The notes: generated by a model not told the origin, from the letters alone. DNA of 64,000 nucleotides from Fusibacter tunisiensis (GCF_016908355.1 NZ_JAFBDT010000009.1:18254-82253); one strand, 5' to 3'. Shown: positions 45,260-55,797, counted from the first letter of the stretch. Numbers and translations: made by a program.

Positions 45260-45288
45260 TTGACATGGAAATGGAAATAATGTAATAT
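45260..45288 (+). promoter_or_regulatory. promoter of the tRNA pair
   Basis: TTGACA (45260-45265), 17 bp, TAATAT (45283-45288), 16 bp ahead of the first tRNA. Confidence 0.7.
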
Positions 45289-45304
45289 TAATTTTGTTGG
45301 AAAT

Positions 45305-45381
45305 GGTCCAGTAGTTCAGTTGGTTAGAACGCTAGCCTGTCACGCTAGAGGTCGAGGGTTCGAGTCCCTTCTGGATCGCCA
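45305..45381 (+). tRNA. tRNA-Asp (anticodon GTC)
   Basis: A 77-base cloverleaf: GGTCCAG pairs with CTGGATC, anticodon stem CTAGC/GCTAG around CTGTCAC with GTC in the middle, TTCGAGT T-loop, discriminator G and encoded CCA. Confidence 0.96.
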
Positions 45382-45385
45382 TCAT

Positions 45386-45461
<76 letters not shown>

Positions 45462-45464
45462 TTT

Positions 45465-45500
45465 AAGCCGTACAATCGTTGATTGTACGGCTTTTTTCAT
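45465..45500 (+). terminator. terminator of the tRNA operon
   Basis: A 13-bp perfect stem (45465-45477 with 45481-45493), GTT loop, T-run. From here to the tldD ribosome binding site near 45581 I see only AT-rich sequence with a possible weak promoter. Confidence 0.9.
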
Positions 45501-45592
45501 GGGTATTTATAGAAAATTCACAAAATAGTTTTAATTCTGTGATTTATTAGACGTAAGATAGATAGTGCAGTATAAAAAAAGGAAGGTGTCGC

Positions 45593-46981
45593 ATGCTGGA
45601 TAGGAAACTGGTACAGGAAGTATTGGCTGCAGCTTTGTCTAAAGGCGGAGATTTTGCAGAGATTTATGTTGAAGATCGACTAAATACATCTATTGACATG
45701 ATGAAGGGAAAGATTGAGAGTTCGCTTTCGGGTCGTGATTATGGTGTGGGAATCCGTATTTTTAATGGATTAAACAGTGTCTACACCTATACAAATCAGT
45801 CGGATCGATTGACCCTCCTCAAAATGGCACAAAATGCCTCAATGGCAGTAGGGGGTATGCCACAAAATTTAGCGGTAGATCTCACAATTGCGTCGCCACA
45901 CGACAAACATCCAATCCGTATCCGTCCGGAACAAATACCAAAATCAGACAAAATTAATTTAATGCGTTTGGGCAGTGAAGCGGCAACACATTATGACTCC
46001 AGAATCAACCAAGTCGTTGTCCGCTATTTGGATTATACTCAAAATGTTTTGATTGCAAATTCTGAAGGCCGTTTTGTAGAAGATTCTAGAACGCGTACAC
46101 GGTATACAGTCAGCACTGTGGCCGGGAAAAATGGCAAGATGCAAACTGGCTTCATTGGAAAAGGCGCTGGAAAAGGATTTGAACTTTATGATGAAATTGA
46201 TGTGGCCCATATTGGTAGAGAGGCGGCGCGCGTTGCATGTACGATGCTGGACGCAAAACCGTCACCAAGTGGAAAATTTCCAGTGGTTATTGAAAACAAG
46301 TTTGGTGGGGTTATTTTCCATGAAGCATGTGGGCACGGGCTGGAAGCAACATCTGTAGCCAAAGGCAATAGCGTTTTTGCAGGCAAGCTCGGCGAAAAAA
46401 TTGCATCAGAAGTTGTGAATGCCGTGGATGACGGAACCATTCCAAATGAATGGGGCTCTATGAATATTGATGATGAAGGGACACCAACCAAAAGAAATGT
46501 ACTCATTGAAAATGGTATTTTAAAGGGTTATATGGTGGATAAGCTAAATGCAAGGCGTATGAATACTGACATTACAGGTTCAGCACGTCGACAGTCTTAT
46601 AAATACGCACCAACTTCACGGATGACAAATACCTATATTTTAAATGGTCATTCTAAATTTGAAGATATGATTCAATCTGTTGAAAAGGGCATTTATGCAA
46701 AATATCTCGGTGGTGGTTCGGTGAACACAGCGACGGGTGAATTTAACTTTGCGGTTCAGGAAGCCTATTTGATTGAAAATGGCACAATAACATCACCAGT
46801 TAAAGGGGCAACTCTTATTGGAACAGGTCTGGATATTTTAAAGAAAATTGAGATGGTCGGTGATAATTTTGAGTCAGGTGAGGGGATGTGTGGTTCTGTG
46901 AGTGGGTCAATTCCTGCTGGATTGGGTCAACCGGCTCTTAAGGTTTCTGAAATTACAGTTGGCGGAAGGGAGGAAAACTAA
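45593..46981 (+). CDS. tldD: metalloprotease TldD
   Basis: The TldD subunit of the TldD/TldE zinc protease, known for trimming peptides such as microcin precursors and CcdA. 462 residues; the HExxxH zinc motif is in GGVIFHEACGHGLEA (about 240-254), with GGREEN at the very end, SARRQSYKYAPTSRMTNTYI and GTGLDILKKIEMVGDNF further on. The stop overlaps the tldE start (TAATG), so the two are coupled. Natural peptide substrates in this organism are unknown. Confidence 0.93.
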   Translation: MLDRKLVQEVLAAALSKGGDFAEIYVEDRLNTSIDMMKGKIESSLSGRDYGVGIRIFNGLNSVYTYTNQSDRLTLLKMAQNASMAVGGMPQNLAVDLTIASPHDKHPIRIRPEQIPKSDKINLMRLGSEAATHYDSRINQVVVRYLDYTQNVLIANSEGRFVEDSRTRTRYTVSTVAGKNGKMQTGFIGKGAGKGFELYDEIDVAHIGREAARVACTMLDAKPSPSGKFPVVIENKFGGVIFHEACGHGLEATSVAKGNSVFAGKLGEKIASEVVNAVDDGTIPNEWGSMNIDDEGTPTKRNVLIENGILKGYMVDKLNARRMNTDITGSARRQSYKYAPTSRMTNTYILNGHSKFEDMIQSVEKGIYAKYLGGGSVNTATGEFNFAVQEAYLIENGTITSPVKGATLIGTGLDILKKIEMVGDNFESGEGMCGSVSGSIPAGLGQPALKVSEITVGGREEN

Positions 46982-48330
46982 TGGACCGTACGTTAATTGA
47001 TCAACTATTTGAACTTGGCAAAGCGAGAGGGTTTTCTGCTCAAGAAATTTTTTATCAGGAATCTAAGGATTTAGCGATATCTGTTTATGAAGGTGAAGTG
47101 GATCGGTTCACTTCCTCTCAAGAAGGTGGCATGTCTTATCGTGGCATTTTAAATGGCAAAATGGGCTATGCTTATACAGAGAGTGTCGACGCCTCTGTGT
47201 TGGAATTTCTTGTCAATGAAGCGGCGGAGAATGCGGAAGTTATTGAATCTGAGGATGTTGTGTTTTTGCATGATGGTTCAGGCAGATATAAAGAAATGGA
47301 TTTTTATAATCCTAAATTGGACGCAGTAACAGTTGAAGAAAAAATAAAGATCCTCCTAAAATTAGAAAAAGAACTCAAAAGTTTTGATCCGAGAATTAAG
47401 CGAATTTCGAACAACAGATACAGTGAATCAGCTTCTTATAAGTGGCTTAAAAACACTGAAGGTTTAGACGTTACAGATAGACAAAATCATTGTCTGGCTT
47501 ATGCAATGGTTATAGCTGAAGAAAATGGTGACACACGAACAGGGTTTGCTTATGACTTAAGTCGATCTTTTGAGGATTTAAATATTGGTAAAATTGTTGA
47601 AGAATCTGCAAGTGAAGCCCTTAGTTTATTAGGTGCTGAGCCAATAGAGTCTGGTAGTATGCCAGTTGTTTTTAAGAATGATGTTTTTGCACAGTTTTTT
47701 AGTGCCTTCATGGGGATTTTTAATGCAGAACGTGTTCAAAAGGAGCTTTCACCTCTAAAAGGACGCATTAATGATGTGATTGCTTCTGAAAAGTTGACTT
47801 TAATCGATGACCCTCACCTGAAAAATGGCATGGCTTCTAGTGCTTTTGATGCTGAAGGAGTGGCGACATTTTCAAAACGAATCATTGAAAATGGCATTTT
47901 GAGGTCGTTTTTGTATAATTTAAAGACAGCGCATAAAGATGGCATTAAATCTACTGGGAATGCGAGTAAAGCTTCATACAAGGGAACGCTTGGAATCGCG
48001 CCATTTAATATTTATATTGAAGGTGGCGAAAATACGTTAACTGAGATGATGGAGACTCTATCAGAGGGCATTTACATTACGGGTTTACAAGGTCTTCATG
48101 CAGGTTTGGATCCTGTTTCAGGGGATTTTTCGCTTCAGAGTAATGGGTATACAATTGTAGGTGGAAAAGTAGATAGGCCTGTAAGTCAAATAACAGTTTC
48201 AGGTAATTTTTATGATTTGCTGAACCAAATTACTGGCATAGCCAATGACTTAGAATTTACAATTTTAGGATCGGGTTACATGGGCTCTCCATCCGTATCT
48301 GTATCAAATCTCACGATATCTGGAAAGTAG
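46981..48330 (+). CDS. tldE: TldE/PmbA family protein
   Basis: The non-catalytic partner of TldD. 449 residues without the HExxxH motif, as expected of TldE; SMPVVFKNDVFAQFFSAFMGIFNAERVQKELS and GTLGIAPFNIYIEGG mark the family, and the C-terminus (SPSVSVSNLTISG) matches PmbA. It overlaps tldD by one base and precedes tilS by 9 bases, so tldD-tldE-tilS form one operon. Confidence 0.92.
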   Translation: MDRTLIDQLFELGKARGFSAQEIFYQESKDLAISVYEGEVDRFTSSQEGGMSYRGILNGKMGYAYTESVDASVLEFLVNEAAENAEVIESEDVVFLHDGSGRYKEMDFYNPKLDAVTVEEKIKILLKLEKELKSFDPRIKRISNNRYSESASYKWLKNTEGLDVTDRQNHCLAYAMVIAEENGDTRTGFAYDLSRSFEDLNIGKIVEESASEALSLLGAEPIESGSMPVVFKNDVFAQFFSAFMGIFNAERVQKELSPLKGRINDVIASEKLTLIDDPHLKNGMASSAFDAEGVATFSKRIIENGILRSFLYNLKTAHKDGIKSTGNASKASYKGTLGIAPFNIYIEGGENTLTEMMETLSEGIYITGLQGLHAGLDPVSGDFSLQSNGYTIVGGKVDRPVSQITVSGNFYDLLNQITGIANDLEFTILGSGYMGSPSVSVSNLTISGK

Positions 48331-48339
48331 GATGATAAG

Positions 48340-49680
48340 GTGATAGAGCGTGTTCGCAATACAATTGTTAAACAAAATATGTTGGAATCTGGTGATACAG
48401 TGGTTTTAGGTTTTTCGGGTGGGCCAGATTCCTTAGCAATGCTGCATGTACTCCATCGCTTACGACAAGAATTTGGACTTGATTTGGTGGCTGTTCATGT
48501 GAATCACATGTTGCGTGGCGAAGATGCCGATGCAGATGAGCAATTTGTAAGGCGATATTGTGATGGCATTGAGGTGCCTCTTGAGGTTTTTCATGTGGAC
48601 GTTTCGGCAATTGCTGAAAGCTTAGGTATGTCGTTTGAAGAAGCAGGAAGAAAGGTGCGGTATGAAAAATTTGATGCCGTGCTGAAAGCCTACAATGCGC
48701 AGAAGATTGCTGTGGGGCAAAATGCAAACGATGTCGTTGAGACAGCCTTGATTAATTTGTTTAGAGGGGCTGGTGTAGATGGTTTGGCCTCTACAGCCTA
48801 TAATCGTAATGCTCAAATTATTCGGCCATTGCTGGATGTGACAAGAACTGAAATAGAAGCTTACCTCGATCAGAATCAGTTGACGCCATGTGTTGATAAG
48901 ACCAATTTTGAAGTTGATTACACACGAAATAAAATACGAAATGAGCTTCTACCCTATTTAAAGGCTCATTTCAATCCGTCAATTGAATCAGCGCTAATGA
49001 GAACTGTTTCGCTCATGCGTGAAGAAAAACTGTTTTGGCATCATCACCTTGAAAAATTGAAAAAGGAAATATGCCAAATTGAAGACAATCGCGTGAGATT
49101 ATCAGACCCTCTTTTTATGAAACTGTCATGCGCTGAACAGAAGCGACTCTTGCGGTATGCTATTGAAACTGTAAAAGGGAACCTGATAGATGTGTCATCA
49201 GACCAGATCGACAGTATTTTAAAAATTAGACGTACCGGTGCATATGTAAAGCTTTCACATGATGTTAAAATAACAAAAGGGTATGATGAGTGGATTGTGG
49301 AAAACCCAAAACAGAGACGCACATTACTGCCCCCATTTATAAGGACAGAATATCTAAAACGTGAAGATTTTGAACGTCTTGGAAAAAACGATTTAAAGAT
49401 CGCGGTTGATGCGGATTCAATAATTGGAGAGCTGAGTGTCAGGACAAGAAAACCTGGGGATCGATTTAAACCCTTTGGTATGGAAGGTTTTAAAAAGTTG
49501 AAAGATTTTTTTATTGATGAAAAAATACCAAGAGAACAGAGAGATGAAATTTGGCTGGTGTGCGATGATGAGAAGATTATTTGGGTATATGATTACCGAA
49601 TTGACAATCGGTGTAGAATCACAAAGGATACTGAAAACATCCTAATGATTGCGTTAGAGACTGTTGTTGAAAATGATTAA
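48340..49680 (+). CDS. tilS: tRNA(Ile)-lysidine synthase
   Basis: Converts C34 of the CAU-anticodon tRNA-Ile to lysidine with ATP, so AUA is read as Ile. 446 residues from a GTG: the PP-loop GFSGGPDSLAML (about 25-36), HVNHMLRGEDADADEQF, NANDVVETALINLFRGAGVDGL, and a C-terminal TilS domain with RTRKPGDRFKPFGMEGFKKLKDFFIDEKIPR. tilS before ftsH is conserved in Firmicutes; the hpt gene that usually lies between them is absent here. Confidence 0.95.
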   Translation: MIERVRNTIVKQNMLESGDTVVLGFSGGPDSLAMLHVLHRLRQEFGLDLVAVHVNHMLRGEDADADEQFVRRYCDGIEVPLEVFHVDVSAIAESLGMSFEEAGRKVRYEKFDAVLKAYNAQKIAVGQNANDVVETALINLFRGAGVDGLASTAYNRNAQIIRPLLDVTRTEIEAYLDQNQLTPCVDKTNFEVDYTRNKIRNELLPYLKAHFNPSIESALMRTVSLMREEKLFWHHHLEKLKKEICQIEDNRVRLSDPLFMKLSCAEQKRLLRYAIETVKGNLIDVSSDQIDSILKIRRTGAYVKLSHDVKITKGYDEWIVENPKQRRTLLPPFIRTEYLKREDFERLGKNDLKIAVDADSIIGELSVRTRKPGDRFKPFGMEGFKKLKDFFIDEKIPREQRDEIWLVCDDEKIIWVYDYRIDNRCRITKDTENILMIALETVVEND

Positions 49681-49692
49681 TTGTGCTAAAAT
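49664..49692 (+). promoter_or_regulatory. possible promoter of ftsH
   Basis: TTGTTG (49664-49669), 17 bp, TAAAAT (49687-49692), overlapping the end of tilS; weak -35. Confidence 0.35.
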
Positions 49693-49724
49693 AATGTGAT
49701 GTACACGCGATTAGGGAGGAAGCT

Positions 49725-51701
49725 ATGAAGAAAGGGTTGAAAGGCGCGTCTATCTATATTGTAATATTTTTAGGAATATTGCTTTTGGTGACGATGTCGG
49801 GCATAAATGCCCAAAAATCAGTTGATTATTCGTATGATGTTTTTATTGAAAAATTAGAAGGCAATGAAATCAGTGAAGTCCAAATAGATGGCAATACGAT
49901 TTCTGGTAAATTAAATGATGGTACTGTTTTTACCAGTTATGTTCCAACAATGCTTGCTCTTAAAACAGGTGAAATGTTACTGGACCTTAAAGAGTCGGGA
50001 CAACTGATGAAAGTGACTGGAATTCCACCTGCTAACACACCTTTTATACTTGAGATTCTACCGACAATTATTATGGTGTTGCTTTTAGTGGTGTTTTGGT
50101 TTGTCTTTATGCAAAACTCCCAAGGCGGCGGTTCTAAAGTTATGTCGTTTGGGAAGAGTAAAGCGAAAATCGTTAAAGAAACAGGTAAAAAGATTACATT
50201 TTCAGATGTTGCAGGTTTAAAAGAAGAAAAAGAAGAAATGCAAGAAATTGTAGATTTTCTAAAACACCCGCGACGTTATCTTGCTTTGGGTGCACGTATT
50301 CCAAAAGGTATTTTAATGGTAGGCCCTCCGGGTACAGGTAAGACATATTTGTCCAGAGCATGTGCCGGTGAGGCGGGTGTGCCTTTTTACACCATTTCTG
50401 GATCAGACTTTGTTGAAATGTTTGTAGGCGTTGGTGCGTCAAGGGTTCGCGATTTGTTTGAAGAAGCAAAAAAGAATGCGCCATGTATTGTTTTTATTGA
50501 TGAGATAGATGCAGTTGGACGTAAACGTGGTGCAGGTCTCGGTGGTGGACATGATGAACGTGAGCAAACCCTGAATCAACTTTTGGTTGAAATGGATGGT
50601 TTCTCTGACAATGAAGGCGTCATCATTATAGCAGCTACCAATAGACCTGATATCTTAGACCCTGCACTTCTGAGACCTGGTCGTTTTGACCGCCAAGTAA
50701 TGGTAGGTGTTCCAGATGTTAGAGAGAGGGAGCAAATTCTAAAAGTTCACGCAAGGAATAAGCCCGTTGCTGAAGACGTTGACTATGCAAAGCTGGCTCA
50801 AAGCACGCCGGGCTTTACACCAGCTGATCTTGAGAATGTTATGAATGAAGCGGCACTTTTATCTGCAAGAAAGAGTGACCGTATTATTCGCATGGAATCC
50901 ATAAAAGACTCAATTATTAAAGTGATTGCAGGCGTTGAAAAGAAAAGCAGAATGGTAAGTGAAAAGGAAAGAAAATTGACAGCTTATCATGAAGCAGGTC
51001 ATGCCGTGATTGCACAACTTTTGCCGGAAACGGATCCTGTTCATCAGGTGACAATTATCCCAAGAGGCCGTGCGGGTGGATTCACAATGCAATTGCCTGA
51101 AGAAGACAGAAGTTATGCAACTAAAAAGGGTATGGAACGTGAGCTTATTATTCTTTTAGGTGGACGTGTTGCTGAGAGTTTAGTGCTTGGTGATATTAGC
51201 ACTGGTGCACAGAACGATTTAAGCCGTGTTACTAAAATTGCGCGTTCGATGGTGACCAAGTATGCCATGAGTGATAACTTAGGGTCTATGAGTTATGATA
51301 CTGAAGATGAAGTTTTCCTTGGTCGAGATTTTACGTCCATGAAAAATTATTCTGAACACGTTGCGGCAGAAATTGACCGTGAGGTTCGTAACATTGTAGA
51401 TACAGCATATGATAAAGCAAAAAACCTTCTTGATGAACATTTAGACAAACTTCATGTGATTGCCAGCGCACTTCTTAAATACGAAACCATTAGTGGTGAA
51501 GAATTTAAACTTGCTTTTGATGAAGGCATGGATGCATTGGCTGAAAAAGTTGAAACTGAGAAGGCAAAAATAGAAGAAGAACGGAAGCTGACAAAAGCTC
51601 AGGAGGAAGCAGAACGTTTAGAAATGGAGCGCATGAAAGAAGCGCTAAAAGCAGAAAATCCTGAAGCGTCTGAAGAGATAGCGCCAGAAAAAGAAAGTTA
51701 A
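49725..51701 (+). CDS. ftsH: ATP-dependent zinc metalloprotease FtsH
   Basis: A membrane-anchored AAA+ protease for membrane and regulatory proteins. 658 residues: helix 1 (about 8-28), extracytoplasmic loop, helix 2 (about 110-130), AAA+ domain with Walker [11 protein letters not shown] (about 203-212), Walker [12 protein letters not shown], second region of homology [17 protein letters not shown], and the protease HEAGH (about 423-427). The C-terminal 50 residues are a charged helix. Own unit with a terminator. Confidence 0.97.
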   Translation: MKKGLKGASIYIVIFLGILLLVTMSGINAQKSVDYSYDVFIEKLEGNEISEVQIDGNTISGKLNDGTVFTSYVPTMLALKTGEMLLDLKESGQLMKVTGIPPANTPFILEILPTIIMVLLLVVFWFVFMQNSQGGGSKVMSFGKSKAKIVKETGKKITFSDVAGLKEEKEEMQEIVDFLKHPRRYLALGARIPKGILMVGPPGTGKTYLSRACAGEAGVPFYTISGSDFVEMFVGVGASRVRDLFEEAKKNAPCIVFIDEIDAVGRKRGAGLGGGHDEREQTLNQLLVEMDGFSDNEGVIIIAATNRPDILDPALLRPGRFDRQVMVGVPDVREREQILKVHARNKPVAEDVDYAKLAQSTPGFTPADLENVMNEAALLSARKSDRIIRMESIKDSIIKVIAGVEKKSRMVSEKERKLTAYHEAGHAVIAQLLPETDPVHQVTIIPRGRAGGFTMQLPEEDRSYATKKGMERELIILLGGRVAESLVLGDISTGAQNDLSRVTKIARSMVTKYAMSDNLGSMSYDTEDEVFLGRDFTSMKNYSEHVAAEIDREVRNIVDTAYDKAKNLLDEHLDKLHVIASALLKYETISGEEFKLAFDEGMDALAEKVETEKAKIEEERKLTKAQEEAERLEMERMKEALKAENPEASEEIAPEKES

Positions 51702-51705
51702 AGCA

Positions 51706-51740
51706 AAACCCAAGTTGCCCAGCAACTTGGGTTTATTTTC
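51706..51740 (+). terminator. terminator of ftsH
   Basis: A 12-bp perfect stem (51706-51717 with 51723-51734), 5-base loop, then ATTTT. Confidence 0.85.
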
Positions 51741-51776
51741 ATTTTATACCATAATTTAGAATTGGAGGCGATTTGT

Positions 51777-52157
51777 TTGGAAAAAGGGAATCAATATGAA
51801 TCAGTGCTTATAGTTGAAGAAAAGCACACAGCAAAGGCATTTGGAAGTGGTGATCTGTATGTGTTTTCAACGCCAATGATGGTTGCCCTTATGGAAAATG
51901 CGGCGATGAAATCTGCCGAATTGGGTGGCTATGCCACTGTGGGCACCTCACTGAATGTTAAGCATATAGCCGCAACGCCTATGGGACATAAAGTGCGGGC
52001 AATCGCTGAACTCATTGAAATTGAAGGCAAAAAACTGGTTTTTAGAGTGACTGCATTTGATGAAAAAGAAAAAATTGGAGAAGGCGTCCATGAACGATTT
52101 ATAATTGATGTTGAGAAGTTTATGAAAAAAGTAGGGATGAAAACGAGGACGCTATGA
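51777..52157 (+). CDS. FlK-like hot-dog thioesterase
   Basis: A single hot-dog domain of 126 residues resembling FlK (fluoroacetyl-CoA thioesterase) family proteins: VFSTPMMVALMENAAMKSAE, TVGTSLNVKHIAATPMGHKVRA and VTAFDEKEKIGEGVHERFII. The FlK catalytic Thr/Glu/His positions can be matched (STP, EN, KH), so hydrolysis of a short acyl-CoA is likely. The start is TTG 51777 with GGAGG eight bases ahead. It overlaps the fumarase alpha gene by ATGA, so it is coupled to dicarboxylate metabolism; the substrate is unknown. Confidence 0.8.
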   Translation: MEKGNQYESVLIVEEKHTAKAFGSGDLYVFSTPMMVALMENAAMKSAELGGYATVGTSLNVKHIAATPMGHKVRAIAELIEIEGKKLVFRVTAFDEKEKIGEGVHERFIIDVEKFMKKVGMKTRTL

Positions 52158-52996
52158 GAAGTATCGACGCAAACGTAATTGTTTCAGAAGTAAAACGCAT
52201 GTGTATTGAGTGCAATTATCAAATAGGATCAGATGTAAAAGAGTCTTTTTTAAGAGCACTTAAAACTGAAAAATCGCCACTTGGGGGACGTATAATTGGA
52301 GATTTACTAAAAAATGCGGAAATTGCCGCGCAAGGTGAACTTCCCATTTGTCAAGACACAGGAATGGCGGTTGTTTTTGTGGAAATAGGAATTGATGTTA
52401 CAATCAGGCATATGTCGCTTAAGGACGCTATCAACGAAGGTGTTAGGCAAGGGTACAAGGAAGGCTATTTAAGAAAATCAGTTGTTTCCGATCCAATTAT
52501 CAGGAAAAATTCTGGAGACAATACACCAGCTGTGATTCATTACGAGGTTGTAGACGGAGACCGTTTAAACATTACTGTGGCCTCAAAAGGATTTGGTAGT
52601 GAAAATATGTCTGCTTTAAAAATGTTGAAACCGGCAGATGGAATTGATGGGATTGAAAACTTTGTTGTAGATACGATTGAGAAAGCTGGCTCTAATCCTT
52701 GTCCGCCAATAATCGTCGGTGTTGGAATTGGCGGTACTTTTGAGAAAGCTGCACTTTTAGCGAAGAAAGCCTTAATGCGACCAATTGGGAAATGCCATCC
52801 ATTTGAGCATATTGCTGAACTTGAAAAAAGGCTCCTCTCACGGATTAACACACTGAATATAGGACCTCAAGGGTTAGGTGGAACGACCACTGCGCTTGGT
52901 GTAAATGCGGAGGTCTACCCAACCCATATAGCAGGACTACCAGTTGCTGTAAATATTAATTGTCATGCTTCAAGGCACTTGACACATGAATTTTAG
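52154..52996 (+). CDS. fumarate hydratase, class I, alpha subunit
   Basis: The Fe-S subunit of the two-part class I fumarase (or tartrate dehydratase), interconverting malate and fumarate. 280 residues with cluster cysteines in LPICQDTGMAVVF (about 58-70), GSNPCPPIIVGVGIGGTFE and NINCHASRH. GENTPAVIHYE and GPQGLGGTTTALGV are family marks. Tartrate use cannot be excluded by sequence; the methylmalonyl-CoA pathway downstream favours fumarase. Beta subunit 12 bases later. Confidence 0.92.
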   Translation: MRSIDANVIVSEVKRMCIECNYQIGSDVKESFLRALKTEKSPLGGRIIGDLLKNAEIAAQGELPICQDTGMAVVFVEIGIDVTIRHMSLKDAINEGVRQGYKEGYLRKSVVSDPIIRKNSGDNTPAVIHYEVVDGDRLNITVASKGFGSENMSALKMLKPADGIDGIENFVVDTIEKAGSNPCPPIIVGVGIGGTFEKAALLAKKALMRPIGKCHPFEHIAELEKRLLSRINTLNIGPQGLGGTTTALGVNAEVYPTHIAGLPVAVNINCHASRHLTHEF

Positions 52997-53008
52997 GGAG
53001 GCTTTCGT

Positions 53009-53524
53009 ATGAAAAATATAAGGACACCCTTGACAGAGGCTGTTGTTCAGTCTCTTTGTGCTGGAGATGAGGTCCTTTTGAGTGGTGTGATTTATACGGC
53101 GCGTGATGCTGCGCATATGAGGATGCTTGAGAATTTAGACCATCTCCCTTTTGACTTGAAAGGCCAAATTATCTACTATTCTGGCGCTTCACCCACTAGA
53201 CCTTCAAAAGCAATTGGGTCTTGTGGACCAACAACAAGTGGTCGAATGGATGAAATGACACCTAAGCTTTTAGACCTAGGTCTAAAGGGTATGATTGGAA
53301 AAGGGGATAGAGATGCGTCGGTGATAAGTGCCATGTGTCGGAATGATGCGGTTTATTTTATAGCAATTGGCGGTGCAGGGGCATTGATTGCAGATTCAGT
53401 TGTAGAAAATACGGTTATTGCTTATGAAGATTTAGGACCAGAAGCGGTAAAAAAAATGGTGGTTAAGGATATGAAGTTGATTGTTGCAATTGACGCAACA
53501 GGCAAATCGCTTTACAAAAAGTAA
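53009..53524 (+). CDS. fumarate hydratase, class I, beta subunit
   Basis: Carries the swivelling C-terminal domain of class I fumarase. 171 residues: GDEVLLSGVIYTARDAAHMRM, IIYYSGASPTRPSKAIGSCGPTTSGRMD, and MIGKGDRD are the classical signatures. A GGGAGG precedes the ATG. Downstream lies a 16-base hairpin (53526-53541) without a T-run, and no clear terminator. Confidence 0.93.
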   Translation: MKNIRTPLTEAVVQSLCAGDEVLLSGVIYTARDAAHMRMLENLDHLPFDLKGQIIYYSGASPTRPSKAIGSCGPTTSGRMDEMTPKLLDLGLKGMIGKGDRDASVISAMCRNDAVYFIAIGGAGALIADSVVENTVIAYEDLGPEAVKKMVVKDMKLIVAIDATGKSLYKK

Positions 53525-53589
53525 AATGCAAGAAAACTTGCAACAAAACCTGAAGTTTGTTTTTGTAATCAACTGCTAAAATAGCCTTA

Positions 53590-53669
53590 AAGTATACAAT
53601 TATACTTGAACAAAAACAATGATATTTAGTTGGATTTGTGGTATCCTTATATAGGAAAATTGGCCAATT
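53590..53669. promoter_or_regulatory. two palindromes upstream of the mutase operon
   Basis: AAGTATA-CAAT-TATACTT (53590-53607) is a perfect 7-4-7 inverted repeat, and AATTGGCCAATT (53658-53669) a perfect 12-bp palindrome followed by TTGGTCAAT. A weak promoter (TTTAGT 53625-53630, TATATA 53648-53653, 17 bp) lies between, so both sites flank it. They are operator candidates for the methylmalonyl-CoA genes. Confidence 0.45.
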
Positions 53670-53695
53670 TGGTCAATAATTAAAGGAGGAATTTA

Positions 53696-55375
53696 ATGAT
53701 GTTTAACAAGGATCAAATCTCAGTACTAAAAGACGCGGTCGATAGAGAAAACTCTAAAACGCAAGAAAAGTTGCAAAAAAGACCTGAACGTAAAAATGTA
53801 TTCACCACAGGTTCGGGCGCACCGGTCAATAGGTACTATACTCCTGTTGACATTGCAGATATGGATTATATGAATGATCTTGGGCTTCCAGGACAGTATC
53901 CATACACAAGAGGTGTACAGCCAACCATGTACAGGGGTCGTTTTTGGACGATGAGAATGTATGCAGGGTTTGCGACAGCAGAAGAATCCAATAAACGGTA
54001 CAAGTTCTTAGTTGAACAAGGGTCTAGTGGTCTTTCTGTGGCTTTTGATTTGCCAACTCAAATTGGATACGACAGCGATCATCCTTTATCAGAAGGAGAA
54101 GTTGGAAAAGTAGGTGTGGCAATTGACTCCTTGGCAGATATGGAAATTTTATTTGATGGGATTCCACTAGATAAAGTTAGTACATCAATGACAATCAATG
54201 CACCGGCTTCTGTTTTATTGGCGATGTATATTGCAGTTGCGGAAAAACAGGGTGTATCCGCAGATAAATTAAGAGGAACGATCCAAAATGACATCTTGAA
54301 AGAATACATTGCGCGTGGTACGTATATTTTCCCAACGGAACCCTCCATGCGATTGATTACAGATATATTTGAATACTGCTCTCAAAATGTGCCTTTGTGG
54401 AATACAATTTCAATCTCTGGCTATCATATCCGTGAGGCAGGCTCCACAGCAGCCCAAGAAATTGGGTTTACACTTGCAGACGGGATTGCATATGTTGAAG
54501 CAGCTATAAAAGCTGGACTCGATGTCGATGCTTTTGCACCTAGACTTTCATTCTTTTTTAATGCACATAACGATTTATTAGAAGAGGTTTCTAAATATAG
54601 AGCTGCAAGAAGGTTATGGGCTCGAATTATGAAAGAGCGATTTGGCGCTAAGGATCCTAAATCTATGCAACTTAAGTTTCACACTCAAACTGGGGGTTCA
54701 ACGCTGACAGCACAACAACCAGATAATAATATTGTACGAGTTGCAATTCAAACTTTGGCAGCCGTTTTAGGTGGTACTCAAAGTTTGCATACCAATTCAA
54801 AAGATGAAGCTTTGGCACTTCCAACTGAAGATTCTGTTAGAATTGCCCTTAGAACACAGCAAATCGTAGCACACGAAAGTGGTGTGACAGAAGTTGTAGA
54901 TCCACTTGCGGGTTCTTATTATATAGAAGCAAAAACAAAAGAAATTGAAGACGAAGCCTATGCGTATATAAACAAGATTGACGAAATAGGCGGGGCTCCA
55001 AAAGCAATTGATATGGGATACATTCAGCAAGAAATTATGGATGCCGCTTATGATTATCAAAAGAAAGTAGAAAACAATGATGTCATTGTAGTTGGTCTTA
55101 ATAAATATCAAGTTGAAGAAGAAGCACCTAAGGGATTACTCCGAGTTGATCCTGCTGTTGGTGAAATGCAGAAAGATAAATTGAAAACTTTACGTCAAGA
55201 GCGTGACAATGCCAAAGTAGAGGCGCAGTTAAAGGCGCTGAAAAGTGCATGTGAAGGTACTGAAAATGTTATGCCACTCATCTTGGATGCCGTTAAAGCC
55301 TATGCCACTTTAGGTGAAGTATGTGGTGTTATGAGAGAAGTTTTCGGTGAATACCAACAGTCTGTAAGTTTGTAA
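53696..55375 (+). CDS. methylmalonyl-CoA mutase large (catalytic) subunit
   Basis: Interconverts succinyl-CoA and (R)-methylmalonyl-CoA with adenosylcobalamin. 559 residues: only the TIM-barrel catalytic domain ([45 protein letters not shown], GNxxxx-type [27 protein letters not shown]); the B12-binding domain fused in the long form is a separate gene next door, so this is the split form. Two ATG codons in tandem (53696, 53699) follow AAAGGAGG. It opens the mutase-meaB-epimerase-decarboxylase run. Confidence 0.96.
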   Translation: MMFNKDQISVLKDAVDRENSKTQEKLQKRPERKNVFTTGSGAPVNRYYTPVDIADMDYMNDLGLPGQYPYTRGVQPTMYRGRFWTMRMYAGFATAEESNKRYKFLVEQGSSGLSVAFDLPTQIGYDSDHPLSEGEVGKVGVAIDSLADMEILFDGIPLDKVSTSMTINAPASVLLAMYIAVAEKQGVSADKLRGTIQNDILKEYIARGTYIFPTEPSMRLITDIFEYCSQNVPLWNTISISGYHIREAGSTAAQEIGFTLADGIAYVEAAIKAGLDVDAFAPRLSFFFNAHNDLLEEVSKYRAARRLWARIMKERFGAKDPKSMQLKFHTQTGGSTLTAQQPDNNIVRVAIQTLAAVLGGTQSLHTNSKDEALALPTEDSVRIALRTQQIVAHESGVTEVVDPLAGSYYIEAKTKEIEDEAYAYINKIDEIGGAPKAIDMGYIQQEIMDAAYDYQKKVENNDVIVVGLNKYQVEEEAPKGLLRVDPAVGEMQKDKLKTLRQERDNAKVEAQLKALKSACEGTENVMPLILDAVKAYATLGEVCGVMREVFGEYQQSVSL

Positions 55376-55398
55376 GCAAGGGTTGAAGGAGGAGAATC

Positions 55399-55797
55399 AT
55401 GAATAAGACGATTAGAGTTTTGGTAGCCAAGCCAGGTTTGGATGGTCACGATAGAGGTGCGAAAGTAATTGCAAGAGCATTAAGAGATGCAGGAATGGAA
55501 GTTATTTACACGGGGTTAAGACAAACCCCTGAGCAAATAGTGAGTGCGGCTATTCAAGAGGATGTAGATTGTATCGCTATGAGTATTCTATCAGGTGCAC
55601 ACAACACGTTACTCCCGAAAGTAGTTGAACTTTTAAAAGCACAAAACGCAGACGATATTCTTGTAATTGGTGGCGGGGTAATTCCAACAGATGACATTCC
55701 GGGATTAAAAGAAAAGGGCATCAAGGAAATTTTCACCCCAGGGACACCGACACAAGTGACAATTGATTTTATCAAAGCAAATGTGATGGAAAGATAA
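55399..55797 (+). CDS. methylmalonyl-CoA mutase small subunit, B12-binding
   Basis: 132 residues of cobalamin-binding Rossmann domain only. The DxHxxG motif that supplies the axial His is at GLDGHDRG, with [15 protein letters not shown] and [12 protein letters not shown] for the rest of the corrin pocket. It pairs with the catalytic subunit encoded 23 bases upstream, making an alpha-beta mutase. A GGAGG precedes its start. Confidence 0.96.
   Translation: MNKTIRVLVAKPGLDGHDRGAKVIARALRDAGMEVIYTGLRQTPEQIVSAAIQEDVDCIAMSILSGAHNTLLPKVVELLKAQNADDILVIGGGVIPTDDIPGLKEKGIKEIFTPGTPTQVTIDFIKANVMER

Noticed and set aside
53526..53541. TGCAAG-AAAA-CTTGCA hairpin as terminator after the fumarase genes
   Set aside because: No T-run follows and the stem is only 6 bp, so I do not call it a terminator.
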